The translations under genes were made by a program, and so were the position numbers. A DNA stretch of 64,000 nucleotides, taken from NCBI GenBank assembly GCA_903960915.1, contig CAJCCO010000120.1, forward strand, positions 1 through 64,000, in the 5' to 3' direction. A model generated the notes under the pieces. The model ran no database searches, was not told the origin of the DNA, and saw only the letters and a list, made by a program, of their open reading frames with translations. The first letter of the stretch is position 1; every line of letters begins with the position of its first letter. This DNA comes from an uncultured beta proteobacterium. Its GTDB lineage: Bacteria; Pseudomonadota; Gammaproteobacteria; Burkholderiales; Burkholderiaceae_C. Below, piece after piece: positions 36,601 to 44,608 of the stretch.

Positions 36601-37287
36601 GTTCGGGTCGATCTCGGCGGTGGCGCTGGACTCGACAATTTCCTGAATCGTCTTCATGCCAGACCAAACGCCAGAGAAGCGGCTCAGGGCAAATGCATGC
36701 ACGCCCAGGTCCAGAATCTCCTGCACACTGGCCGGAAAGAACACCGGCGTGCCACAGGCCTTGAAGATGTGGTCGCTCTGGTGCACGGCGGTGGAGCTTT
36801 TGGCCACGTGGTCGTCGCCAGCCACGGCTATCACGCCACCCCAGGGCGTGGTACCCGCCATGTTGGCGTGCTTGAAGACATCGCTGCAGCGGTCTACGCC
36901 CGGGCCTTTGCCGTACCAGATGCCAAACACACCATCAAACTTGTTAGAGCCCGGTGGCGCAAACCCCAGTTGCTGCGTGCCCCACAAAGCGGTGGCCGCC
37001 AACTCTTCATTCACACCAGGCTGGAACACGATGTGCTGCGCCTTCAAGTACTTCTCGGCCTTGACCAGCGCCTGGTCATAGCCGCCCAAGGGCGAGCCGC
37101 GGTAGCCGCTGATAAAACCCGCCGTGTTTTTACCCACCTGCGCGTCGCGCACGCGCTGCAACATGGGCAGCCGAACCAGCGCCTGTACCCCGCTCATGAA
37201 AGCGCGCCCGTGGTCGAGCGCGTATTTGTCGTCCAGCGTCACGCTTTCCAGCGCCTGGCGAATGTGAGGGGGAAGCGGTGCATTCAT
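33691..37287 (-). CDS. Indolepyruvate ferredoxin oxidoreductase family protein (fused subunits)
   Basis: A 1198-residue fused 2-oxoacid:ferredoxin oxidoreductase that decarboxylates aryl pyruvates to acyl-CoA. The N-terminal pyrimidine-binding part (YRGSPLGGYDQAL) leads to a TPP-binding part (PWFCSGCPHNTSTKVPEGS, GIGCHFMTIW, MGGEGVPWVG). A cysteine-rich segment around residues 690-745 (CEGCGDCGVQSNCLS, CTKGFCPSF) follows, then a gamma-type domain (VAGVGGTGVITIGQLLG). The single-chain architecture is usual in betaproteobacteria. ATG at 37287; divergent from an Lrp/AsnC regulator. Confidence 0.93.
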   Translation of the reverse strand: MNAPLPPHIRQALESVTLDDKYALDHGRAFMSGVQALVRLPMLQRVRDAQVGKNTAGFISGYRGSPLGGYDQALVKAEKYLKAQHIVFQPGVNEELAATALWGTQQLGFAPPGSNKFDGVFGIWYGKGPGVDRCSDVFKHANMAGTTPWGGVIAVAGDDHVAKSSTAVHQSDHIFKACGTPVFFPASVQEILDLGVHAFALSRFSGVWSGMKTIQEIVESSATAEIDPNRVQIKLPTDFEMPPGGLHIRWPDHALDQEARLFHYKWYAALAYIRANRLNYNVIEGKNDRFGLIASGKAFNDTRQALNDLGLDVATCQRLGIRLHKVGVVWPLEAQLTREFATGLQEILVVEEKRQVIEYQVKEELYNWRSDVRPNVLGKFSDGEGEGGFSGGEWSMSNPTANTLLRANADLSPALIARAIAQRLKKLGVDADTQARLDAHLAILDAKESVMQVLEVQADRQPWFCSGCPHNTSTKVPEGSRAMAGIGCHFMTIWMDRATVGFTQMGGEGVPWVGQQPFSHDQHMFANLGDGTYFHSGMLAVRQSIAAGVNITYKILYNDAVAMTGGQQVGERPEGHSVVQIAQSMRAEGAVQIIVVTDEPDKYEGVQLPDGVGVQHRDELDRIQREFREIKGTTVIIYDQTCATEKRRRRKRGSLVDPAKRVVINELVCEGCGDCGVQSNCLSVEPLETALGRKRQINQSTCNKDYSCTKGFCPSFVTVEGGQLKKQAKGQSVSPHELGDLPEPVRAQTHTQGQEAWGIVVAGVGGTGVITIGQLLGVAAHLEGRSVVTQDAGGLAQKGGATWSHVLIGTGQQDILTTRVSMAAADLIIGCDPIVTAAKETQLRIRAGRTHLALNAHATPTAAFVKNADWQNPSDRCVQELQQAVGPDAVGAFNADAAATQLMGDSIYTNPMMLGYAWQKGWVPLLQDSLLRAMELNAVAVAQNKAAFAWGRRAAVEGAAFVQRLNPGQVVQFTPRNALDDMLRQRVDFLTAYQNAAYAQRYAAYVQQVRQVDEASGHKPLALTEAVARYLFKLMAYKDEYEVARLHTDPAFHAKISAMFEGDYTLHYHLAPPLLAQKNDKGELQKRQFGPAMLTAFRLLKQLKFLRGTVFDVFGLTEERRQERASIADYRATMDLVLAALAADSNPARYELALQLARIPEQIKGFGHVKARNLKTAQHNQRLLLAQWRDPQAAAKAA

Positions 37288-37475
37288 GTTTTTTGTGTCT
37301 CCGGTGTCGGGCAGTAAAACGCTTGGTAAGCGATTAGGTGGGGCAAGGCCGTGCTTCAAGGGATGGCTGAAGAACGTCTGCGAACAAAGTGTAGGCGCGC
37401 CGCCCAGATATGTCTTTGCTTTCTTTGCCTAAAATACCCGGACTTTAGAAAGAATCTTGCTGATAATCACCAAAA

Positions 37476-37952
37476 ATGGAAACACTAGACAAATTTGACT
37501 TGGCTATTCTGCAAGAACTGCAAACCGATGGCCGCTTGAGCAATGCCGAATTGGCCAACCGTGTGGGCCTGAGCGCCGCGCCCTGCTGGCGCCGTGTGCG
37601 GGCCTTGGAAGAGAACGGCTTCATCAAAGGCTACCGCGCCGAAATCGACCGCCACAAAATAGGTTTGGGTGTGCTGGCCTTTGTGCGCTTGGACGCCGAC
37701 CGCAACACCGGCGATGTGCTGACCAAGCTGGAAGAAGCCCTGCGCACCATCCCTGAAGTGGTGAGCTGCCACTACATCAGCGGCACCGGCACCTTTGAGC
37801 TGCAAGTGGTGAGCCAAGACCTCAACAGCTTCAGCCAGTTTGCCCGCGAAGTGCTGATCAACCTGCCCAATGTAAAAGACCTGCACACCAGCTTCTCCCT
37901 GGGCGAAGTGAAAGCCAGCAGTGCGCTGCCTTTGGGGCATTTACGGGGGTGA
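37476..37952 (+). CDS. Lrp/AsnC family transcriptional regulator
   Basis: A 158-residue regulator: DKFDLAILQELQTDGRLSNAELANRVGLSAAPCWRRVRALE is the N-terminal helix-turn-helix domain, and GVLAFVRLDADRN begins the RAM amino-acid-binding domain. It is divergent from the indolepyruvate oxidoreductase gene across 188 bases, so it probably responds to an aromatic amino acid and controls that gene. Confidence 0.93.
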   Translation: METLDKFDLAILQELQTDGRLSNAELANRVGLSAAPCWRRVRALEENGFIKGYRAEIDRHKIGLGVLAFVRLDADRNTGDVLTKLEEALRTIPEVVSCHYISGTGTFELQVVSQDLNSFSQFAREVLINLPNVKDLHTSFSLGEVKASSALPLGHLRG

Positions 37953-38000
37953 GGGGCGTTAAGGGACGTCAACTCGGCTTGTAAGAACGCGCCCTAACCC

Positions 38001-38714
38001 TCAATGACCCGACAGTTCGCGCTTGTGCGACGGTGGTGGGGCGTAGCCACCGCGTCGGGAGGTTTTCAGCCCCAGGCGGACCATGCTCTCGCACAAGGAA
38101 ACGGCGCAGGCCACGCCATCGAGCACGGGCAACTGAAAGTGTTCTTGCATGGACGCCACCAACTCGGTCATGCCGGCGCAGCCCAGAACAATGGCTTCGG
38201 CGTGGTCGTGCGCAATGGCTTGGGCAATCTCGTGTTTGATTTTGTCAATGGCGCCAGAACTGGCGTCTTCCAGCTCCAACACCGCCACGTCGGATGCCCG
38301 TACCCGCACGCATTGGCGGTTCATGCCGTAGCGAAACAGGTTGTGCTCCAGCGCCGGCACCGAGCGCGCCAAGGTGGTGACCACCGAGAAGCGGTTGGAC
38401 AACATGGCCGCCATGCGGTAGCCCGCCTCGCCAATGCCGACCACCGGTTTGTCGGTCAAGCAACGGGCGGCGTCCAGGCCGGTGTCGTCAAAGCAGGCAA
38501 TCACCACGGCATCGTGGTCAGGGTGCTGGCGAATGGCCTGCAACAGCCCGGACAAACTCAGGGCTTCGTCGTAATAGCCTTCAATAGAAACCGGGCCGTG
38601 CGCTGAAGTGACAGCGATGATTTCTGTACCGGGCGCAGCCACCCGGCGGGCGGCTTTGGCCACCTTCTCGGTCATGCTGGCGGTGGTGTTGGGGTTCACA
38701 ATCAATAAGCGCAT
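38001..38714 (-). CDS. Asp/Glu/hydantoin racemase family protein
   Basis: A 237-residue member of the HyuE/allantoin racemase group. Both catalytic cysteines are present: Cys74 (VVIACFDDTGLDAAR) and Cys179 (AIVLGCAGMTEL), in contrast to the paralogue at 7730. MRLLIVNPNTTASMTEKV is the usual N-terminus. Its start overlaps the LivF stop by one base (TAATG), so it is the last gene of the transporter operon. Racemisation of an imported hydantoin, ureide or amino-acid derivative is likely. Confidence 0.88.
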   Translation of the reverse strand: MRLLIVNPNTTASMTEKVAKAARRVAAPGTEIIAVTSAHGPVSIEGYYDEALSLSGLLQAIRQHPDHDAVVIACFDDTGLDAARCLTDKPVVGIGEAGYRMAAMLSNRFSVVTTLARSVPALEHNLFRYGMNRQCVRVRASDVAVLELEDASSGAIDKIKHEIAQAIAHDHAEAIVLGCAGMTELVASMQEHFQLPVLDGVACAVSLCESMVRLGLKTSRRGGYAPPPSHKRELSGH

Positions 38715-39436
38715 TACAGGTCGCCTCCCAGGTAGGCGGCCTTGATGCGGTCGTCGCCCATCAGGTCTTTGGAATTGCCAGACAAAACCACTTTGCCAGT
38801 GGCCAGGGCATAGGTGCGGTTGGAGATGGACAGGGCCATTCGGCTGTTTTGCTCCACCAGCAACACGCTGACTTGTTCGTCGCGCGAAATGGCAACGATG
38901 GCGCGTGCAATGTCTTGCACCAGCTTGGGCGCAATGCCCAGGCTGGGTTCGTCGAGCAGCAGCAAGCGAGGCTTGGCCATCAGCGCTCTGCCAATCACCA
39001 TCATTTGCTGCTCGCCACCCGACAGCGTGCCGGCCTGTTGGCTATAGCGTTCACGCAGCCGAGGAAAACGCTGCAGGATGCTCTCCAGCGTGCGGGCAAT
39101 GTCGGCTTTGTCGGTGCGGGTAAAGGCCCCCATCAAGAGGTTGTCCTTGACCGACATGAAGGGAAAGACACGGCGCCCCTCGGGCACCATCGCAATGCCC
39201 AGCTTCACAATGGCGTCCGCGGGCTTGCCATCAAGCCGTTCGCCCATGAAATGGATTTGCCCACTGCGCAGTGGCGCCAAACCCGTGATGGCGCGCAGGA
39301 TGGAAGATTTGCCCGCGCCGTTGGCACCGATCAAGGCCACTGTCTCTCCTTGCGCCAACGAAATGGATACGCCTTTGAGCGCGTACACATGGTCGTAGTA
39401 CAGCTCGACATTCTCAAAATTCAGCATGGTGCTCAT
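38714..39436 (-). CDS. ABC transporter ATP-binding protein (LivF family), second system
   Basis: A 240-residue ATPase with Walker A GANGAGKSSILRAI, signature [15 protein letters not shown], Walker B LLLLDEPSLGIAP and VLLVEQNSRMALSI. It is the terminal ATPase gene of the second Liv-type importer. An in-frame ATG at 39427 is an alternative start. Confidence 0.9.
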   Translation of the reverse strand: MSTMLNFENVELYYDHVYALKGVSISLAQGETVALIGANGAGKSSILRAITGLAPLRSGQIHFMGERLDGKPADAIVKLGIAMVPEGRRVFPFMSVKDNLLMGAFTRTDKADIARTLESILQRFPRLRERYSQQAGTLSGGEQQMMVIGRALMAKPRLLLLDEPSLGIAPKLVQDIARAIVAISRDEQVSVLLVEQNSRMALSISNRTYALATGKVVLSGNSKDLMGDDRIKAAYLGGDL

Positions 39437-39439
39437 GGC

Positions 39440-40222
39440 CTACATTCCAATGGCAGCGTCTTCAGAGCCCAAATAGGCTTCAATGACTTTGGCGTTGTTC
39501 TGGATTTCACTGGGCGTGCCCTCGGCAATTTTTTCACCAAAATTGATGACCACAATGCGGTCCGATATTTTCATCACCGCGGGCATGTCGTGCTCTACCA
39601 GCAGCACGGTCACGCCGCGTTCATCACGCAGGCTGCGCACCAGGTCGACCATGCGCATGGTTTCGTCGTGGTTCATGCCGGCGAAGGGTTCGTCCAGCAA
39701 CAACAGCGTGGGATGGGTGGCCAGGCCAATGGCCATACCCAGCGCCCGCAAGTGACCCTGCGGCAAGGTGGACGCCAGCTCATGGCGAATGGCACCCAGG
39801 CCGAGAAAGTCGATGATGCTGTCGGCCGAAGTGGCAAATTCGGCTTCGTCTTGTGCCGCCTGGCGTGAGCCCACAAAAAACCCCAGCAGCGAGGCCTTGG
39901 AGCGCAGGTGATGCGCGACGATGATGTTTTCACGCACCGTCATGGATCGAAATATGGTGGTTTCCTGAAAGGTTCGCACCACCCCTTTGCGGGCAACGGT
40001 GTGCGGGGCCAAATTGCTGATGCGCTCACCACGAAAAAGTACTTCGCCGCTGGTCGTGGGCAAGAACGAGGCGATGAGCTTGAACAGCGTGGACTTGCCC
40101 GCACCGTTAGGGCCGATGACCGACAGAATTTCGCCTTCATTGACGGAGAACGACACGTTGTTCACCGCCGTCAGACCGCCAAAACGCTTGGTGACGCCTT
40201 GCACCTCCAGAATGGTGCTCAT
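39440..40222 (-). CDS. ABC transporter ATP-binding protein (LivG family), second system
   Basis: A 260-residue ATPase. Walker A is GPNGAGKSTLFKLI, the Q-loop region FQETTIFRSMTV, the signature LPQGHLRALGMAIGL (a LivG-type variant) and Walker B LLLLDEPFAGMNHDE. It overlaps the LivM gene by ATGA, ends three bases before the LivF start and shares the operon promoter upstream of the binding-protein gene. Confidence 0.9.
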   Translation of the reverse strand: MSTILEVQGVTKRFGGLTAVNNVSFSVNEGEILSVIGPNGAGKSTLFKLIASFLPTTSGEVLFRGERISNLAPHTVARKGVVRTFQETTIFRSMTVRENIIVAHHLRSKASLLGFFVGSRQAAQDEAEFATSADSIIDFLGLGAIRHELASTLPQGHLRALGMAIGLATHPTLLLLDEPFAGMNHDETMRMVDLVRSLRDERGVTVLLVEHDMPAVMKISDRIVVINFGEKIAEGTPSEIQNNAKVIEAYLGSEDAAIGM

Positions 40223-41193
40223 GTGCGGGCTCCTTTGCGGTCCAGCAAGCTCAGCACGCCGTTGGGCAACACCAGCATCAGGACGATCATCAGGCTTGAG
40301 TAAATGAGCAGCTGGAAGCGCCCGGTGGCAAACAGCAGGTCCCAGCCGAAGTACAGCAGCAAGGTGCCCAGCATCGGGCCGAACACGAAGCCCAGGCCGC
40401 CCAGGAAGCAGTTCAGCATGAAGTTCACGCTGTCAGTCACCTGAAACGAGGACGGGTAGAGAGACTGCGAGATGGCCACAAAACTGGCGCCCGCAATGCC
40501 CCCGAAGAAGGAGGAGATGGCATAGGCCAGCACCCGCAAGTAGGCTGTATTGACGCCAATGGACGCCGCCAGTTCCTCGTTTTGCTGCAAGGAGCGGCAC
40601 AGGTGACCCAGGCGGGAATTGACAATGCGCCACAGCACCGCGTAGGCCAGGGTCATCATGGTGACGGCCATGAAGTAAAACCCCAGCTTGGGGTTGGCCA
40701 AGGTCCCAAAATCAGGAATGAGCGTCAAGCCCAGCACATTGAGTTCACCCGGCAAAGGGATGGAGGTGATGCCCTTGGCGCCCTTGGTAAAAGGCAGCGC
40801 CAGGGCGGCCAGCCGACCCACCTCGGTCAAGACCAGCGTGACCATGGCAAAGTAGACGCCACGCAGTCGCAAAATGGGCAGCCCGATGAGCACGGCCAGC
40901 GCGGCGCAAAACAAGCCCGCCAAAGGCAATGACCACCAAAAGCTGACGCCCATTTGCGTGACCAGCAGCGCTGACACATAGCCGCCGACCAGCGCGTAGG
41001 CGCCCTGCCCGATATTGATGCGCCCAATATAGAACGTGAGCCAGACCCCCGCAGAAGCAATGGACAGCAGCGCAACTGCCGTGAGGGTGTAGTACAAGTC
41101 CAGCCGTCCGCTGAAATTGATGGCGGCGGGTATACCGAGGTAAACGGCCAGCAAGAAGGCAGCAACAGCTGCCAGGTGTTTCTTGGTCAGCAT
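40219..41193 (-). CDS. Branched-chain amino acid-type ABC permease (LivM family), second system
   Basis: A 324-residue membrane protein. LTFYIGRINIGQGAYALVGG is the LivM first-half landmark, YFAMVTLVLTEVGRL the second, and LCRSLQQNEELAASIGVN the cytoplasmic coupling loop, followed by FLGGLGFVFGPMLGTLLL. Same length as its counterpart in the first system but clearly divergent, so not a recent duplication. Confidence 0.9.
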   Translation of the reverse strand: MLTKKHLAAVAAFLLAVYLGIPAAINFSGRLDLYYTLTAVALLSIASAGVWLTFYIGRINIGQGAYALVGGYVSALLVTQMGVSFWWSLPLAGLFCAALAVLIGLPILRLRGVYFAMVTLVLTEVGRLAALALPFTKGAKGITSIPLPGELNVLGLTLIPDFGTLANPKLGFYFMAVTMMTLAYAVLWRIVNSRLGHLCRSLQQNEELAASIGVNTAYLRVLAYAISSFFGGIAGASFVAISQSLYPSSFQVTDSVNFMLNCFLGGLGFVFGPMLGTLLLYFGWDLLFATGRFQLLIYSSLMIVLMLVLPNGVLSLLDRKGART

Positions 41194-41194
41194 A

Positions 41195-42064
41195 TCAACC
41201 CCAGGGTTTGCCCATCAGGCCTTGCGGGCGTATCGCCAGAAAAACCATCAGGGACGCAAAAATAACCAGGTAAGTGATGTCGCCCGAGGCGGCCAGCACG
41301 GTCAGGCCGACGCTTTCCATCATGCCCAGAATGAAGCCTCCGGCAATGGCGCCGGAGATGACGCCGGCACCGCCAATCATGATCATCATGAAGGCCTTGA
41401 TCGAGGTCGGCCCCCCCATGCCCAGGTTGATGCCGGTGATGGTGACCAACAGGCCGCCCACCAGGCCGGCCAACATGGCGCCCATCGCAAAGCCAATCAT
41501 GGAATAGCGGTCCACATCCACGCCCATCAAGCGTGCGGCGACCTTGTCTTGTGCCAGCGCACGCATGGCGCGGCCGGTCTTGGAAAACTGCATGAACAGG
41601 ATAAAGACCGAAATCATGCCAATGGCCAGCAAGCCCACCAGGATGCGGTCATACGGCATCACGATCAGAAAATCCCAATTGAAGACACCGTCCACAATTT
41701 TGGGAATGCCGCGCTGCTTCTCGCCAAACACGAGCAAGATCACCGCATCGAGAAAAAAGGCAATGCCTGCTGCCAGCAACATGGTGCTTTCTTCGCGGCG
41801 GGAGTTGCGAATGACGGGCCGAAACAGGAAGCGCTCGACCAACGCCCCGATCACCGCCAACACCACCGCCGAGCAAAACAGACCCACCAGAAAAGGCAGG
41901 CCGAATTGCGCCACCACGGTGTAGGTGATGAACCCCCCCAGCACATACATCTGGCCGTGCGCAAAATTGAGCACATTCATCAACGAAAAAATAAGGGTCA
42001 GTCCCAGGGCGATCAATGCGTATTGCGCGCCCAAGTACAGCCCGTTGGCAATGACTTGTTCCAT
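41195..42064 (-). CDS. Branched-chain amino acid-type ABC permease (LivH family), second system
   Basis: A 289-residue permease. NGLYLGAQYALIALGLTLIF and LNFAHGQMYVLGGF are LivH landmarks, with ALAQDKVAARLMGVDVDRY as the coupling loop and GGAGVISGAIAGGFILG near the end. One base separates it from the LivM gene. A strong hairpin precedes it, after the binding-protein gene. Confidence 0.9.
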   Translation of the reverse strand: MEQVIANGLYLGAQYALIALGLTLIFSLMNVLNFAHGQMYVLGGFITYTVVAQFGLPFLVGLFCSAVVLAVIGALVERFLFRPVIRNSRREESTMLLAAGIAFFLDAVILLVFGEKQRGIPKIVDGVFNWDFLIVMPYDRILVGLLAIGMISVFILFMQFSKTGRAMRALAQDKVAARLMGVDVDRYSMIGFAMGAMLAGLVGGLLVTITGINLGMGGPTSIKAFMMIMIGGAGVISGAIAGGFILGMMESVGLTVLAASGDITYLVIFASLMVFLAIRPQGLMGKPWG

Positions 42065-42090
42065 GTCCAGCTTTCAGCGTTCAGCATTAA

Positions 42091-42118
42091 AGGCGGCAGC
42101 GCTTTTGCGCTGCCGCCT
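42091..42118 (-). promoter_or_regulatory. Intercistronic hairpin between binding protein and permease genes, second system
   Basis: A perfect 12-bp stem (AGGCGGCAGCGC) with a four-base loop lies between the binding-protein stop (42136) and the permease start (42064). On the minus strand only TTT follows the stem. Like the hairpin at 12613-12643, it probably sets a high binding protein to permease ratio by partial termination or by mRNA protection. Confidence 0.78.
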
Positions 42119-42135
42119 GGGCCAGTAAGCGACGT

Positions 42136-43326
42136 TTAGTCGACCTGCGCCACAAACAAGGTTTCAAACTTGCCGTCTTTGTAGACGTTGACCACCAGCG
42201 GCACGGAGACCTGGCGCTTTTGGCCAAAGGACGTCATGCCCACGTACTTCAGCTTGGCGTTACCCACCATGTAGGGGTTAGGCGCCTCAAACGTGTCCAT
42301 CGTCTTTTGGAACTCTTTCACGTCAGCCATGCCCTTGGGATTGGCCTTGAGCGTTTCCAGAATGTATTCCAGGGCATACACCTTGGTGTTGGACTCGTCG
42401 TTGTACTCGCCAAACATTTTGGTGTAGCGCGCCACAAACTCTTTCATCTTTGGCGAGGCCAGTTGTGGGGTGGAGGCACCGCCCACGGAGATAAAGCCGT
42501 CGGCCAATTTGCCAGCGCCCTCTTTCAACACATTGGCGTCCTGGGCTGTCTCTGTGGAGATAACACCCTTGAAGCCCATCTCACGGGCCGAACGAATCAG
42601 CTGCGGTGCTTGCGCTGGCGCCACACCCGACAAGACCAGCAGGTCAGGTTTGGTTTTCAGAACAGGCAGGAGCACGGGTGAAAAGTCTGTCGCATCAACC
42701 TGGAAGGTCACTGAACCGGACACCACCTTGATGCCGAGCGCCTTGGCTGCAGCCATGCCGCTGTCACGCTGGCTTAAAGGGTCAGACTCATTGGCGGCCA
42801 CGAAAGCAGCCGTCTTGACGCCCTTTTCCTTCATCAGGTATTTGTAGATGGCCGGGCCCGACTGGTAGTTGGCCACCATGCCCAGAATGGCATTGGAAGC
42901 GGGCTTTTTGTAGAGCTCTTTGGGGAAAGCGTAAGGGAAGTACATGATGCCCTTTTGCTCTGCCACTGGGCGCACGGCGGCGGCGCCGTCGTCAACGTTG
43001 GGGCCAACCACGTAGTGGATGCCCTCTTGCGCCATTTTTTCCATACCAGCGATGGCCCGCTTGGGGTCTTTCTGGTCGTCAAAGGCGACGATCTTCACGT
43101 CGTAGGTAGTGGCACCGATTTTCACACCGCCGGTTTCATTGATCCAGGCGGCGCGCGCCTCCATGGAACGCTGGTTAGAAATTCCCCACGAGGCGGCAGG
43201 CCCCGATGTCACCCCTACAAATCCAATCTTTAGAACGGGATTGGCGGCATAAGCCACCCCACCCATCGTCATGGAAGCGGCCAAGGCGGCCATTGCGGTT
43301 GTCTTCAAAAAATATCGTTTCGTCAT
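42136..43326 (-). CDS. ABC transporter substrate-binding protein, LivK/amide-type, second system
   Basis: A 396-residue periplasmic binding protein. The ATG at 43326 has AGGAG eight bases upstream and gives a Sec signal peptide, MTKRYFLKTTAMAALAAS to AYA-AN. The mature chain begins PVLKIGFVGVTSGPAASWG, with VVGPNVDDGAAAVRPVAEQ and FVAANESDPLSQRDSGM later. It is unlike the Tat-exported protein of the first system in signal and sequence. The downstream racemase suggests a hydantoin, ureide or related amino-acid derivative as ligand. Confidence 0.9.
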   Translation of the reverse strand: MTKRYFLKTTAMAALAASMTMGGVAYAANPVLKIGFVGVTSGPAASWGISNQRSMEARAAWINETGGVKIGATTYDVKIVAFDDQKDPKRAIAGMEKMAQEGIHYVVGPNVDDGAAAVRPVAEQKGIMYFPYAFPKELYKKPASNAILGMVANYQSGPAIYKYLMKEKGVKTAAFVAANESDPLSQRDSGMAAAKALGIKVVSGSVTFQVDATDFSPVLLPVLKTKPDLLVLSGVAPAQAPQLIRSAREMGFKGVISTETAQDANVLKEGAGKLADGFISVGGASTPQLASPKMKEFVARYTKMFGEYNDESNTKVYALEYILETLKANPKGMADVKEFQKTMDTFEAPNPYMVGNAKLKYVGMTSFGQKRQVSVPLVVNVYKDGKFETLFVAQVD

Positions 43327-43409
43327 CAAAATGCTCCTGTGAACTACGCGTTGTTGGTTCCAACTCGCAATGACCCGATCCGTTGAGTTGGTGATCTGAT
43401 CATGCATAT

Positions 43410-43431
43410 CGTTAACAATCATGTCAACAAT
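43410..43431. promoter_or_regulatory. Tandem GTYAACAAT repeats, candidate GntR operator
   Basis: GTTAACAAT (43411-43419) and GTCAACAAT (43423-43431) are direct repeats 12 bases apart, upstream of the second binding-protein gene. A third copy is at 43576-43584 next to the divergent GntR gene. The GTnnAC core fits GntR-family sites. Another 8-mer, ATCTGATC, occurs at 43394 and 43483. Confidence 0.55.
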
Positions 43432-43573
43432 GTTTTCCCTAGATTGCGCAAATTTTTAAAAAACGATGTTTGGTAAAGTATTATCTGATCGTCACATATG
43501 CAAACCTATTGCTGCACCTTTTTGAGCGGCCTACAAGCGGTGGCGCACCAATTGCGAGCATGCCGCTCAAATT

Positions 43574-43583
43574 TTGTTAACAA
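43574..43583. promoter_or_regulatory. TTGTTAACAA palindrome, candidate GntR operator
   Basis: A perfect 10-bp palindrome lies 31 bases before the GntR start, matching the TnGTnnACnA form of many GntR sites. It suggests autoregulation together with control of the divergent transporter operon. The other 200 bases of this divergent region show no further clear signal. Confidence 0.55.
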
Positions 43584-43614
43584 TAAGATCCACAGATCGT
43601 GAACCGCAAAGAAC

Positions 43615-44313
43615 ATGCCAGTCAAATCTAAAACCGCCAATGACGACGACGGCGAGCAATTTGTCGTAGACAGCATTTACGAGGCCGTCATTGACCAGCG
43701 CCTCGCCCCAGGCACCAAGCTGTCGGAGTCGGCCCTGTGCGAAGCTTTTGGCGTGGGCCGTATGCGCATTCGGCGCAGCCTGCTCGTACTGGCCAGTCGG
43801 GAAGTTATCGAGCTGCAGCCCAACCGGGGGGCTTTTGTGGCCTGCCCCACGGCCAAACAAGCGCGAGAAATATTTGAAGCGCGCTTGAGCCTTGAGCCCC
43901 CGCTGGCCAATCTGGCCGCACAACGGGCCACCGCCGCAGACATCAAGAACCTGGAGAAACACCTCATCAAGGAGTCAGCCGCCCACAACGCGGGCAATCG
44001 GCGCGAAGCGATTCGTCTGTCCGGCCAGTTTCACAACAGCCTGGCCCTGGCCGCAGACAACCAGGTCATGCTCAAGATGGTGAAAGACCTGGTCACCCGC
44101 TCCTCTCTCATCATTGGCATGTTCGGTGACAGCGGCATCACCAACTGCCGGGACGATGAGCATGCCGGCATCATCCAGGCCATGCGGTCAGCCGATGGCA
44201 AATTGGCTGAAAAGCTGATGGCAGCGCACCTCATTCATATCAAGGACCATCTCAAGCTCGACCGCCCCAAGGCCGATGTGAAAGACCTGGTGTCTCTGTT
44301 CAAACTCGCCTGA
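43615..44313 (+). CDS. GntR-family transcriptional regulator, FCD type
   Basis: A 232-residue regulator. The winged helix is at residues 15-75 (IYEAVIDQRLAPGTKLSESALCEAFGVGRMRIRRSLLVLA split across the helices), with RIRRSL where most members have VREAL. The C-terminal FCD domain has REIFEARLSLEPPLANLAA and SGQFHNSLALAADN, with DDEHAGIIQAM providing further metal/ligand residues. It is divergent from the second ABC operon and most likely controls it. Confidence 0.9.
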   Translation: MPVKSKTANDDDGEQFVVDSIYEAVIDQRLAPGTKLSESALCEAFGVGRMRIRRSLLVLASREVIELQPNRGAFVACPTAKQAREIFEARLSLEPPLANLAAQRATAADIKNLEKHLIKESAAHNAGNRREAIRLSGQFHNSLALAADNQVMLKMVKDLVTRSSLIIGMFGDSGITNCRDDEHAGIIQAMRSADGKLAEKLMAAHLIHIKDHLKLDRPKADVKDLVSLFKLA

Positions 44314-44387
44314 GTACGATTTAACGCTACGACCAAGCCCTCTTGGCAGTGGCGCAAGCCCAGCGGCTCCACACCCGGGCAGTTACC

Positions 44388-44405
44388 AGGCCCCACAAGG
44401 GGCCT
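44388..44405 (+). terminator. Hairpin downstream of the GntR gene
   Basis: A perfect 7-bp stem AGGCCCC / GGGGCCT with loop ACAA lies 75 bases after the regulator stop. No T-tract follows, so its role as terminator is uncertain. The remainder of 44314-44608 holds a second small hairpin GTGGC-TTGT-GCCAC but no reading frame that looks coding. Confidence 0.35.
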
Positions 44406-44608
44406 GATCGGCCCAGCCACTGAGCATCGTGATCATGTGACCCACGTTGGCAGCAAGCCGTGGCTTGTGCCACGTGGTCAAAAAAAACCCCTCGCTGCAC
44501 CATCATCACCACCCCCAACCCCAACCATGTGGTGATTGGGCACGAAGTACGCCATTGCTTTGAAGGCCATTTTCATTCACGTTTAGCGGGTTGACGGCCG
44601 CACGGGTT

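Noticed and set aside
34675-37317. 880-residue open frame opposite the indolepyruvate oxidoreductase gene
   Set aside because: It is a His/Gly/Ala-rich shadow of the real gene on the other strand, with no recognisable motif. GC-rich third positions keep the antisense frame open.
44440-44490. Hairpin GTGGC-TTGT-GCCAC near a run of A as terminator
   Set aside because: On the plus strand the run is A, not T, and on the minus strand the T-run precedes the stem, so neither direction gives an intrinsic terminator.
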